Made by a program: the position numbers and the translations under genes. Shown here one piece after another: positions 42,917-52,043 of a DNA stretch of 64,000 nt. A model generated the notes under the pieces. It was not told the DNA's origin. It made no database searches and saw only the letters and a program-made list of their open reading frames with translations. Origin of the DNA: Bacillus_BU sp051233475 (GTDB lineage: Bacteria > Bacillota > Bacilli > Bacillales > Cytobacillaceae); assembly GCF_051233475.1 (NCBI RefSeq), contig NZ_JBKFGH010000036.1:21603-85602 (forward strand), read 5' to 3'. The stretch's first letter is position 1; every line of letters begins with the position of its first letter.

Positions 42917-44866
42917 TTGATTAAGATTGGCGCGATTATCGATGACAGATACGAAATTTTAAAGGAAATTGGCCGCGGTGGGATGAGCATCGTGTATTTG
43001 GCGATGGATAACAGGCTTAATAAATCGCTAGTTGTTAAGGATATTCGCAAGCGGGCAAATAGCGACAATGAGTTCCTCGTCAACAGTCTCGTTATTGAAG
43101 CGAATATGCTGAAAAAACTGGACCATGGAGCTCTGCCGAGGATTTACGACATCATTGAATCAGAAGGCGATATCTATGTTGTGATGGATTACATTGAGGG
43201 GGAATCGCTAAAGGAAAAGCATAGCCGTGACGGCAATCTCCCTGCGGACCTAGTGATCGATTGGGCAAAGCAGCTGGCCGATGTATTGGGGTATTTACAT
43301 ACGAGAAGACCTTTCCCGATTATTTACCGGGACATGAAGCCGGATAATATCATGCTGACCCCGGAAGGGAAAATTAAATTAATTGACTTCGGGATCGCCA
43401 AGGAATATAAAACGGAATCGTTAACCGATACGACAAACCTTGGGACAATCTCATATGCAGCTCCGGAGCAGCTTTCAGGCAAGAAAACTGATGCAAGGTC
43501 GGATATTTATAGCTTAGGACTCACGCTTTACAATCTTGTAACCGGCAAGGGTGTCAATGAACCACCATTTACGGTTAAACCCATTAGGGATTGGAATCCC
43601 TCTTTGCCGGAGGGACTTGAGCATATTATTACAAAGTGTACTGAGTCAGAACCGGAGAACCGTTATCAAAGCTGTGACGAACTTTACTATGACTTGGAAA
43701 ATATAGACACGCTGACGAAGGGTTATAAAAAAAAGCTACTAAAGAAATTGTATATGTTCCTGGTCCCTGCTGTTTTATTTATATTGTTTTCAGTCACCAC
43801 AGCTTGGGGTTACAGCGGCATGAAGAACGAGCAATTTCAGGATTATATGAAGCTCGTAAATCAATCCAATCGATATTTAATAAATGGCAAGGACGCGAAG
43901 GCTATTGAGCTCCTGGAACAGGCGATTACGTCTGTTGATAGTAAAAAGCCTGAAGCCTATATTAATTTGCTCGATATTTATATTAAGCGAGGCGAAATTG
44001 ACAACGGTTTAGCCTCGATTGAAGCGTATATCCAAGATAAATATGGGAATGTTCATAAAAATAACGAAGTGTTATTCAAAATGGGGATGACCTATTTTGA
44101 TTTGAAAAATGATTATGTATCCGCGTTGAAATATTTTCGGATGGTTGATGAAGAGGAGCTTCCGGATGCGAAATATTACAAATCCTTAGCTACCACGATG
44201 GGAAGCCTGAATGTAGATTATCAAAAGTTTGCTAACCATTTACAAGAGTTTGAAACCTATAATGATAGTTTGGCAAATAACCAGAAAAAGATTGATAACT
44301 ATAACTCTTTGGCGGGGATCTATTTGTCTTATAAAGGTCAAATTCCGGATGCCAATACGAAAGCCATCACGGTAATTCAAAAGGCAAACCTTGTTTTGAA
44401 AAAATTAGACGATGAACACCTCCAATACAAATATGAGCTTGATTTTGATCAAAAGCTTGCACAAGCCTTCTACAGCAGGGCGATCAATTCAGAGGATAAA
44501 ACGGTTGCCAGTAAGGACTTTGCTGAAGCGATTGAGCATTATCAAAATTTAATCGATCAAGATGTTTCGGATTCTGACAAAGAGGAGGCAATGGTCAAAA
44601 TCGGGGTTATTTTTCAAGAGATGGGTGAAAACGGACAAGCTGTCGAGCAGCTTCGTTTAGCTCAAAAAAAATATCCAGAAAGCATTGAGGCACATATAAA
44701 ACTGGGCAATCTGCTCCTTGATATCGAGCAAGGAAAAGAGGAAGGTCAGAGAAATTATAGTGAAGCAAAGAGCGTCTTTGACAAAGTGAGTCAAATTGAT
44801 GATGCCGTAGATGATGAGTCATATAAAAAGTTTACTAGAAGATTGCAATTAGTAGGCGCCATTTAA
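42917..44866 (+). CDS. Membrane Ser/Thr kinase with extracytoplasmic TPR region
   Basis: A single-pass kinase of about 649 residues. The Hanks-type domain (about 10-265) has the glycine loop IGRGGMSIVY, VVKDIRK with the ATP-binding Lys, IIYRDMKPDNIML (YRD variant of HRD), IDFGIAKEY and SYAAPEQ. These key residues are intact, so it should be catalytic. A helix at about 278-298 is followed by an outer region (about 310-649) with several TPR-like helical pairs (AIELLEQAI, AIEHYQNLI, AVEQLRLAQKKYP). No PASTA repeats are present, unlike PrkC. TTG 42917 is chosen: GGGGGAA lies 7 bases upstream, and the ATG at 42902 has no ribosome site. EssB/YukC is a membrane pseudokinase, so this protein might fill that structural place. 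Confidence 0.9.
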   Translation: MIKIGAIIDDRYEILKEIGRGGMSIVYLAMDNRLNKSLVVKDIRKRANSDNEFLVNSLVIEANMLKKLDHGALPRIYDIIESEGDIYVVMDYIEGESLKEKHSRDGNLPADLVIDWAKQLADVLGYLHTRRPFPIIYRDMKPDNIMLTPEGKIKLIDFGIAKEYKTESLTDTTNLGTISYAAPEQLSGKKTDARSDIYSLGLTLYNLVTGKGVNEPPFTVKPIRDWNPSLPEGLEHIITKCTESEPENRYQSCDELYYDLENIDTLTKGYKKKLLKKLYMFLVPAVLFILFSVTTAWGYSGMKNEQFQDYMKLVNQSNRYLINGKDAKAIELLEQAITSVDSKKPEAYINLLDIYIKRGEIDNGLASIEAYIQDKYGNVHKNNEVLFKMGMTYFDLKNDYVSALKYFRMVDEEELPDAKYYKSLATTMGSLNVDYQKFANHLQEFETYNDSLANNQKKIDNYNSLAGIYLSYKGQIPDANTKAITVIQKANLVLKKLDDEHLQYKYELDFDQKLAQAFYSRAINSEDKTVASKDFAEAIEHYQNLIDQDVSDSDKEEAMVKIGVIFQEMGENGQAVEQLRLAQKKYPESIEAHIKLGNLLLDIEQGKEEGQRNYSEAKSVFDKVSQIDDAVDDESYKKFTRRLQLVGAI

Positions 44867-44927
44867 ATAAGAAGGAGCTCAGTGTTCGAGGGCTTAACGG
44901 AGAATCAAATAGAAGGGAGGCAGGGGA

Positions 44928-45404
44928 GTGTACTTTCAAATTATGTTTTATGGAGGCTTGGCCGGAGCGGTCATCACTCTTGCCATCTCCATTTTTGTAT
45001 ATATCAAAATGAATATTACCCAGGTAATCGAACATCTCACGGGGGTTCGTTTTCATAAAAAAAATAAGAAACAGCAGAGAGTTTATATCCGGAAGCTTAA
45101 TGAAAGTGGAAAGCGAACAACGAACGAAATCAGGATCAGGAAGAAAGTGGTGGAACAGGACCGGGCTTGGTCAGAGGCTGTTGCGGCAACCGAGTTAATG
45201 AATGAAAGATTGGAAGAAACAGCGCTGCTTCATGATGAATATTGTCAAGAAACATCTTTATTAAGCGGGGAGCTTGATGAAACTTGCCTATTAACAAGGG
45301 ATCAGGAAACCACCTTGTTATCGGGACTATTAGAAGAAGATCCTGATGAAAGCTTTAAAAAGGAAATTGATATCATGATCGTTCATGCGGAGACCATTAT
45401 ATAA
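44928..45404 (+). CDS. Small membrane protein with four ETxLL threonine motifs
   Basis: A 158-residue protein with one N-terminal helix (about 5-27) and a cytosolic tail. A basic stretch (about 42-75) precedes an acidic tail with four regularly spaced motifs: ETALL (97), ETSLL (108), ETCLL (118) and ETTLL (127). Such acidic-Thr-hydrophobic motifs are good kinase sites and FHA ligands, as in the ETTS/ETTVL-type motifs of GarA-like proteins. It lies between the kinase and the Ig-repeat protein. I suggest a phospho-regulated docking tail for the FHA protein or EssC. It could take the place of EssA by size and topology, but no sequence likeness is claimed. GTG start with GGGAGG 7 bases upstream. 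Confidence 0.75.
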   Translation: MYFQIMFYGGLAGAVITLAISIFVYIKMNITQVIEHLTGVRFHKKNKKQQRVYIRKLNESGKRTTNEIRIRKKVVEQDRAWSEAVAATELMNERLEETALLHDEYCQETSLLSGELDETCLLTRDQETTLLSGLLEEDPDESFKKEIDIMIVHAETII

Positions 45405-45421
45405 GAGGAGATTAAAGTTAA

Positions 45422-48400
45422 ATGATTAGTAGGAAAAAGAAGTCCAAAGTTAAGAAGAAAATGCTGTTGTTATTTTTTCCAAGTGCTTTGTTATTACTTT
45501 TTGCGATTTTGATTTTTAATAGTAGTGCAATGTCCAATTCAAAAATTGTTAATCGATACATTTCATTTGAGCAGCAGCAGCCTTGGAATGTAACGGTAGA
45601 ACCAGAATTTAAAGGCGAGTGGTTAACGAATAAGGAAACTGTGTCCTTCATCGTTGACTTGAGTGAGGACGTAATAAGATGGAATGAAATGAATCCAAAC
45701 ACGCCTTTACCAACAGAAAGACCATTTGGAGTAACCGCAAGCTATGGGACAACAACGATTGATCCAACCACCATTATATATAAGGAAATCATGAATGATA
45801 GCGGGCAATTCGAAGGAAAATATCAAGTCGATATTCCTTTTAACCAGGAAGGGCAGCTTGATATTAACACTACTATTAAGAAGAACAACCCGTGGAAAGC
45901 GGATGAGTTAACAGCAGCATTTAACATTACAAAGGATACCACCAAACCGGAAATTGCTATATCAGGGATTTCAGATGGGGCGTATCTTAAGGCAGATGGC
46001 ACCTTAAATGTTAAGATTTCTGAACTTCATTTTGATAAAAGTAAAATAACGATTTTACAAAAAGAGCTTAGCAGCCAGAAAGAATCCCCCCTTGAACTTG
46101 TATGGAATGATGAAACTCAGGCCGGAACACATACTTTTACAAACAGCGGTGATTATGAGATTACCGTGAACGGAATCGATAAAGCGGGCAACGCTTCTGA
46201 GGAGAAAAAGCTGCGCTTTACAATTAGTAAGGCAGACCCTGAACTCATTGTTACTGATAAGGATCGTTCAGTTCAAATTAATAACGGCAGTTTTTCGGCA
46301 TCAAAAAATATCCAATTTAAAGTAAGCAGTAAAATTGCAATGGAAGAAGCAACAGCGAAGATCTTTAAGGAAGAAAAAGAAATTTCCCAAGGTGCAATGA
46401 CGATCAATCCTGATCATCCGTATGAGGCTATTCTCGATAAGACCTTTACCGAAGACGGCAGATATCGGATTGAGGTAAACGTTTCGGATCAACATGTAAA
46501 TGGAGAACAACACATCCTTACTCCATTTACATTTGAAATCGATAGTACAAAACCAACAGCTACTATTACCGATAGTCATGGCAAACCGGCCCAAGGGATT
46601 TACGGCAGTGATCAAAATATAACCATCAAAGTCAGCGATGTGAATTTTGATAAGGAAAAGACGATGCTTTCCGGGAGCAGAATTGATGCTAATGGAAACA
46701 GTAAAGATTTGAAGGATCTTTTAGTATTAGATAATTCAGGAGAAGAGATCCTGCCTGCCAATATTGAAGGTGAATACACACTAGAAGTAACAGCTGCAGA
46801 CAAAGCGGGGAATGAAGCTCAGAAGCAAACCGCAAAATTCACGATTGACAAATCTTCACCGCGAATATCGGACAATATTGATAAACAATACTATAACGGT
46901 TCAGTTGAGTTTAAGCTTGGAATTGAAGATTTTTCGTTGAACCTCACTGATTCATTTATAAAAGTAACGAGGTCTTATGAAAGTACGATACAAGATCTTT
47001 CGCCGAGTATAACAGACCTTATTCGCACAATGCCTTCATCATTGTATTCATGGGCTCGTACATTTGATTTGGATGGCGATTATACAATAGCAGTCAACGC
47101 TATTGATAAATCCGATACATCCACTAATCAGACAAAAACGATTGATTTTACGATTGATACGATTCGGCCGGATTCTTTTATAAAAAATGTTAATAATGAA
47201 CTTTATGATGCCTCGGTTAAAGGCGTTGAAATCGGTGTTACCGATAAAAATATTGATTTGAACAATACGAACTTAACTGTTAAAAAAGATGGAATTAAAT
47301 TAAATGTAGATCCACTAAAAGTAAGCGGTGAGACCGCATCGAACATCTATAACTTTGAAGAGGATGGAGTTTATTCCATTTCGCTTGAGACTACTGACCT
47401 TGCCGGAAATAAAGCAGAAACGAAAACGGCGTCCTTTACGGTTGATACAAAGCTGCCGAAACTCGAGATTTCAACCATTACAGATGGTGAACATTATCAA
47501 GAGCTTAAAGAGGTAGTCATTACAGCAGAAGACTTAACTCTTCATGAAGCAACACTTGAAATTAAGCGCGACGGAGAGCAAGTTTCATTTGATTACCTAA
47601 AAGGAAATGGAAAAAACGCAAATTTAAATAAAGTGCTTCAATCAACTGACTTCACAGTTGAAGGTGATTACGAGATTATCCTGATCGCAACAGATCGTAA
47701 TGGAAAAATCTCAGAACAAAGAATTACCTTTACGATTGATCATACCGCACCAGGAATTGAATTTTCCGGAATTAATAAGGGAAGCTTCCTGAAAAATGGA
47801 ACACTTAACGTAAAAATTAATGAACATAATTTTGAAACAAACGACGTTACGATTACAGCGACAAGAAAAGTCGATCGTGATAAGCCGGAAGAATCCTATA
47901 CAATCATGGAAGAAAATAAAGATTGGGAAAAGACTGGAGAAGAAACAACTTGGGAGCAATTCTTCAAGGAAGATGGCGACTATGTTATCAAAGTAACAGC
48001 TAGAGATAAAGCGCAAAACGAAAGTACGGAGGAATGGAATTTTACGATTGATAACATCCAACCAGATATTAAAATTTCCAACATGGATGAAAACGGGGAT
48101 TTTTATAAAACGGACAAAGAGGTAACCATCAAGGTAACCGAGCGCAATTTCGAAGGCAATAACGTTCAAATTTATGCAACAAAGAAACTTGAGGAAAATG
48201 ATCCGCCACAGCCAATCTATATCGGCGAATGGAAAAATACTGCGGAAGTTTCTAGCTTGAGTCATTTGTTTACGGAAGACGGCGAATATGAATTGACTGT
48301 TAAAGCGGTAGACGCCGCTGGTAATGATGTAAATAATGTCAAAAAAGTTAAGTTTACAGTGGATAAGACTCTTCCGGTGCTAACGATAACCGGAATTGAA

Positions 48401-50389
48401 AATAATCAACATTATAATGTCGATAAGCCCGTTACAATGTCTGTGACTGAGCGCAATATGATTTTAACCGAAAACAATGTTACTGTAACTAAGGATGGCA
48501 AACCATATCCAGTTGTAGGCCAACTTGAGAAAACAGGAATTACGGCACATCGAACCTTTACTTTTACAGAAGAAGGAAGCTACGTGGTGAACCTGAAATT
48601 AACGGATAAAGCAGGCAATCATCAGGAGCACGATCCTATTTCGTTTGTGATTGATAAAACGAATCCGGTCTTGAATATTAACGGAGTCGAGCACCAATCA
48701 TACAACCCTTCAGCTAAATCGGTTACTGTCTCAGTCGATGAATTAAATTATGCAACGAATAACGTGGAACTAATGGCAACGAAAGATGGAAGAAGCTTAG
48801 ATATAGGTGAATGGAAAAATACCGGAAAGTATTCAGCGCTCCAATATGGTTTTAATGCTGATGGTTTATATACGGTGTACATTAAAGCAACTGATAAAGC
48901 TGGCAACGGACCAATTGAAGCCGCTAAAACATTCACCATCGATACGGTGAAGCCGGCAATTGAAATTACGGGTGTTGAAAATGGCGAACATTACAATGTC
49001 GATAAACCGGTTACCGCTACCATTAAAGATGTAAACCTTGATGTCAACAAGATAACGGTTAAGAAGGATGGCGCAAGCTATAATGCCGGTGGATTCTCTG
49101 TTACTCATCATCCATATGAGGATTCCGTTGCAAAGCTAACCCATAACTTCAACGCTGAGGGCGATTACGAAATCATCGTCGAAGCAATCGATAAAGCCGG
49201 AAACAGCTTTAGCCAGCAGGTGAGGTTTACGATTGATAAAACGAAGCCCGTCATCACGCCTAAATTTAAAGGCGAAAATCGTATCATCAAGGACGGGGAG
49301 TTCATTAACAAAATCTTTACGCCTGAGTTTGCCTTGGATGAGAGTGAAGACATGATCGTATCGGTTACTTTAAATGGTGGTGCTAATGTTAAAAATAATA
49401 TACCGCTTGCTTCAACAGAAATGGAGTATCATTATACGGTTCTTGCACGAGATAAAGCCGGAAATGAAAGCACATTAGAAATCCGCTTTACTTTAGATAC
49501 AACGAACCCAGAATTAAATATTTCAGGTATTTTAGACGGATTCTTCAATAGAGACATGATTCCAAAGGTAACTTACTCAGATAAACATTTAGACCCAAGC
49601 AGAACATCAATCACGCTAAACGGGGAACCGTTTGTAAATGGTAAAAAACTAGACTTCGAGAAAGACTATGTGTTTAAAGCAGTCATAACCGATTTGGCGA
49701 ACAATGTGACGACTAGAACGATCATCTTTACGATTGATAAAACAGGTCCAGTCATTAAGTTTAAGGAACCTATTTCGAACAGATATTTTAATAAGGATTT
49801 AATTCCGCAACTGTTAATCGAGGACTTCACGGAATATGACATCATCACGCAAACGCTTGACGGAAAACCTTATAAACTAGGAACCCCAATTAAAAAAGAA
49901 GGCAAACACGTACTATATTTTGAAGTTAAAGATAAAGCAGGAAACATCAAGCAAATCAGTGTTGAGTTTATCATCGACAAAACTGCTCCAAAGGTCGTTT
50001 ACGAGGGCGTCAAAAAAGGCGAGAAATACTACAATCCAGTAGCGGTCAGCATCAGTCTCGATAATCCAATGGACAAAATTAAGTCCGTTACCATTAACGG
50101 CAAGGTTTTTGACGGGGAAGTGAGCGTCGAGGACGGACAACAGGTGATTAAAACTAGACTGTCTGATAAGAAATCGTATGAAATTAAAGTCAAAGCGACT
50201 GATGAAGCAGGTAATATCACAACATCAGTCCTACCATTCAGCATTGTCGAGAAGAGCTTAGTGGTGAAATTCTATGAAAACAAACCATTATTCATGGGAT
50301 CTATCGCCGGTGTTGTTGGGCTAATTGGGGTAGCTGCTTCGCTTGCTTTGAGAAAAAGACGGACGGATGAGGTTGAAGTGGAAGAATAA
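45422..50389 (+). CDS. Giant Ig-repeat protein anchored at both ends, T7SS-associated
   Basis: A 1655-residue protein. A Lys-rich start and a helix (about 13-35) precede a first outer region, then about fifteen bacterial Ig-like repeats of 95-115 residues. Each boundary carries FTIDKTxP-like sequence and a D.AGN loop precedes it. A single helix (PLFMGSIAGVVGLIGVAASL, about 1618-1640) and an acidic cytosolic tail end the chain. The N-terminal helix lacks a clear signal peptidase site, so the protein may span the membrane twice with the Ig chain outside. EsaA/YueB also has two-ended membrane anchoring around a long outer stalk that crosses the wall; this protein may be an analogue, without evident homology. 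ATG start with GAGGAG upstream; 18 bases after the ETxLL gene. Confidence 0.8.
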   Translation: MISRKKKSKVKKKMLLLFFPSALLLLFAILIFNSSAMSNSKIVNRYISFEQQQPWNVTVEPEFKGEWLTNKETVSFIVDLSEDVIRWNEMNPNTPLPTERPFGVTASYGTTTIDPTTIIYKEIMNDSGQFEGKYQVDIPFNQEGQLDINTTIKKNNPWKADELTAAFNITKDTTKPEIAISGISDGAYLKADGTLNVKISELHFDKSKITILQKELSSQKESPLELVWNDETQAGTHTFTNSGDYEITVNGIDKAGNASEEKKLRFTISKADPELIVTDKDRSVQINNGSFSASKNIQFKVSSKIAMEEATAKIFKEEKEISQGAMTINPDHPYEAILDKTFTEDGRYRIEVNVSDQHVNGEQHILTPFTFEIDSTKPTATITDSHGKPAQGIYGSDQNITIKVSDVNFDKEKTMLSGSRIDANGNSKDLKDLLVLDNSGEEILPANIEGEYTLEVTAADKAGNEAQKQTAKFTIDKSSPRISDNIDKQYYNGSVEFKLGIEDFSLNLTDSFIKVTRSYESTIQDLSPSITDLIRTMPSSLYSWARTFDLDGDYTIAVNAIDKSDTSTNQTKTIDFTIDTIRPDSFIKNVNNELYDASVKGVEIGVTDKNIDLNNTNLTVKKDGIKLNVDPLKVSGETASNIYNFEEDGVYSISLETTDLAGNKAETKTASFTVDTKLPKLEISTITDGEHYQELKEVVITAEDLTLHEATLEIKRDGEQVSFDYLKGNGKNANLNKVLQSTDFTVEGDYEIILIATDRNGKISEQRITFTIDHTAPGIEFSGINKGSFLKNGTLNVKINEHNFETNDVTITATRKVDRDKPEESYTIMEENKDWEKTGEETTWEQFFKEDGDYVIKVTARDKAQNESTEEWNFTIDNIQPDIKISNMDENGDFYKTDKEVTIKVTERNFEGNNVQIYATKKLEENDPPQPIYIGEWKNTAEVSSLSHLFTEDGEYELTVKAVDAAGNDVNNVKKVKFTVDKTLPVLTITGIENNQHYNVDKPVTMSVTERNMILTENNVTVTKDGKPYPVVGQLEKTGITAHRTFTFTEEGSYVVNLKLTDKAGNHQEHDPISFVIDKTNPVLNINGVEHQSYNPSAKSVTVSVDELNYATNNVELMATKDGRSLDIGEWKNTGKYSALQYGFNADGLYTVYIKATDKAGNGPIEAAKTFTIDTVKPAIEITGVENGEHYNVDKPVTATIKDVNLDVNKITVKKDGASYNAGGFSVTHHPYEDSVAKLTHNFNAEGDYEIIVEAIDKAGNSFSQQVRFTIDKTKPVITPKFKGENRIIKDGEFINKIFTPEFALDESEDMIVSVTLNGGANVKNNIPLASTEMEYHYTVLARDKAGNESTLEIRFTLDTTNPELNISGILDGFFNRDMIPKVTYSDKHLDPSRTSITLNGEPFVNGKKLDFEKDYVFKAVITDLANNVTTRTIIFTIDKTGPVIKFKEPISNRYFNKDLIPQLLIEDFTEYDIITQTLDGKPYKLGTPIKKEGKHVLYFEVKDKAGNIKQISVEFIIDKTAPKVVYEGVKKGEKYYNPVAVSISLDNPMDKIKSVTINGKVFDGEVSVEDGQQVIKTRLSDKKSYEIKVKATDEAGNITTSVLPFSIVEKSLVVKFYENKPLFMGSIAGVVGLIGVAASLALRKRRTDEVEVEE

Positions 50390-50410
50390 TAGGCTGTTTT
50401 GATAGTTAAA

Positions 50411-50449
50411 GGGAAAGGGACTCCTTTAAGTAAGGGCCCCTCCCTTTCC
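50411..50449 (+). other. Hairpin after the Ig-repeat gene
   Basis: GGGAAAGGGA pairs with TCCCTTTCC. It lacks a T tail, so it may protect the upstream mRNA 3' end or partly separate the effector module from the secretion genes. Confidence 0.5.
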
Positions 50450-50506
50450 GCAACCTTTGAGAAGTGGGAAACTGTTTTATTTTTATAAAAAGAAGAAGGT
50501 GAGGAC

Positions 50507-50827
50507 ATGGGAATTAATGTGAGTTTAGCAACCTCTCAGGCGAATACAATAAAAAGCTACGCCTCGGTACTCCGGAATATCAGAAGTAATCTTGAAAACA
50601 ATAAAGCGAACTTGAATGACCGTTGGCAGGCTTCAGAGGTGAATTCCATAAACAAGGCAATGGATGAATTAATGTCTGAAATTCACAAATTGTCTTCCGA
50701 ACTGGAATCTATCGGGAACGATGTTAAAAGCGTAGCGATTGAAATTAAGAATGAGATTGCTAAGGAGAAGGCAGAAGCAGAGGCTAAAGCAAAGGCCGAA
50801 GCTGAGAAAAAGGCTCAAGCGAAATAG
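50507..50827 (+). CDS. Small WXG-like helical protein of the effector module
   Basis: A 106-residue helical protein with a WXG100-like layout. The turn is DRWQASEV (Ala in place of Gly), between helices SYASVLRNIRSNLENNKANL and INKAMDELMSEIHKLSSEL. The C-terminal 25 residues are an alternating Lys/Glu/Ala helix (KAEAEAKAKAEAEKKAQAK). Small alpha-helical partners encoded directly before LXG effectors (Lap proteins, YxiB/YfjA-like) target the toxin to T7SS, and this gene has that position. Strong ribosome site GAAGGTGAGG. Confidence 0.8.
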   Translation: MGINVSLATSQANTIKSYASVLRNIRSNLENNKANLNDRWQASEVNSINKAMDELMSEIHKLSSELESIGNDVKSVAIEIKNEIAKEKAEAEAKAKAEAEKKAQAK

Positions 50828-50870
50828 GGGATATTAAAACAATGTCAAAAGGTAAAAGCGGGGGTATATT

Positions 50871-52028
50871 TTGGAGCGTATTAAGATTAATACAGGAAAG
50901 ATAAAAGATATTTCAACTAACATCACACACAACTCTAATAATATTAAGGAAGTTAAATATAGGTTTGATACTGTTAAGGGAGATATTGATTATCGAATTT
51001 TAAAGCGGAGAAATATACAGTCAAGATTGGATATTGCCTCAGGTTCCGTTTACAAAATCCACCAAGATTTAAAACAACTGGGGTTATTCCTTGAAGTGGC
51101 AAGTAATAAATACGACCAAACCGAAAATTTATTAGAAAAAATGGCAAAGTCTAAGTTTCCAGAGGGTAATTATTGGGAACTTATCAAAGCTGTTACAGGC
51201 GGTATTTCTTTTTATCAAGGGTCAAAATTGAATCTAAAATTGGGTGATTTAAAGTTTGACTTTGAAGAGATAAATGGTCGTACATTTCTAAAACTTAATG
51301 GAGGGAATCCAAGAGATTATAACAAATATAGAGATTTATTAATAGCAAGATTTGGGGGGAGTCCAAGCTTATGGAAAAAGAGTTTTTTTGAACAACTACT
51401 TACCAAAGGGATCCCACTTTATGATGAAGAAAATCGATTTAAATTTAACAATAGCTCAAGCTATCGTATGAATATGAGAAGATTTGGAACCAATCAATTA
51501 GATAATTTAAGCCAATACATAAGTCGTCTTGGTGAATCGAAGTTTAAGGCATTTTTAAAAAATACCGGAGATGGCATAATGAGTACTTTCACAGATTTTA
51601 ATGTTTTTAAATATAAATCTGTTACACAAGGTTCTAGTAAAATGCTTGGTGTGGTCGGAACCGGAATTACTGTTTTTGAAAATTTTCAAGAGGCATATGG
51701 AGAAAATGGATTAAATAAGAAGCAATTTGCCATTGATATGTCGGTCGATGTTGTTTCTGGTGCAAGTGCTACCGCTTTAGGGGCCGCAATTGGTTCATTA
51801 TTCTTTCCCCCGGTAGGTACGGTAGTAGGTGCAGGTGCAGTTATTGTATCCAACTTTGTCCTTAATGCAAAGATAATTTATGGTAAAAGTATAGTTGATA
51901 TTACGAAGAACTATTTCAATAATCCTGAAGAGACTAAAAAAGAGATTAAAGAAGATATTAACAAATTTGTTGATAGTTATAATAATACAGCTAATGAAAT
52001 TGGGAAAAAACTAAATGAAATTTTTTAA
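50871..52028 (+). CDS. Putative T7SS effector, membrane-permeabilising
   Basis: A 385-residue protein. The N-terminal 95 residues are helical (KIKDISTNITHNSNNIKEV, QDLKQLGLFLEVASNKYDQ) and resemble an LXG/WXG-type targeting region. A middle domain (about 110-270) is not recognised. The C-terminal third has a glycine-zipper hydrophobic segment (SGASATALGAAIGSLF, then PPVGTVVGAGAVIV; about 300-335) ahead of a charged tail. This architecture resembles membrane-depolarising T7SS toxins such as TspA and TelE-like proteins. The small WXG-like partner upstream and the membrane proteins downstream fit an effector with immunity. No nuclease or ADP-ribosyl motif is visible. TTG start with GGGGGT upstream. 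Toxicity is inference. Confidence 0.65.
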   Translation: MERIKINTGKIKDISTNITHNSNNIKEVKYRFDTVKGDIDYRILKRRNIQSRLDIASGSVYKIHQDLKQLGLFLEVASNKYDQTENLLEKMAKSKFPEGNYWELIKAVTGGISFYQGSKLNLKLGDLKFDFEEINGRTFLKLNGGNPRDYNKYRDLLIARFGGSPSLWKKSFFEQLLTKGIPLYDEENRFKFNNSSSYRMNMRRFGTNQLDNLSQYISRLGESKFKAFLKNTGDGIMSTFTDFNVFKYKSVTQGSSKMLGVVGTGITVFENFQEAYGENGLNKKQFAIDMSVDVVSGASATALGAAIGSLFFPPVGTVVGAGAVIVSNFVLNAKIIYGKSIVDITKNYFNNPEETKKEIKEDINKFVDSYNNTANEIGKKLNEIF

Positions 52029-52043
52029 TAGGAGAGGTATATA

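Noticed and set aside
42917..44866. PrkC-type kinase
   Set aside because: It lacks PASTA repeats and its outer part is TPR-like; the genomic setting is T7SS, not the prpC-prkC-rsgA cluster.
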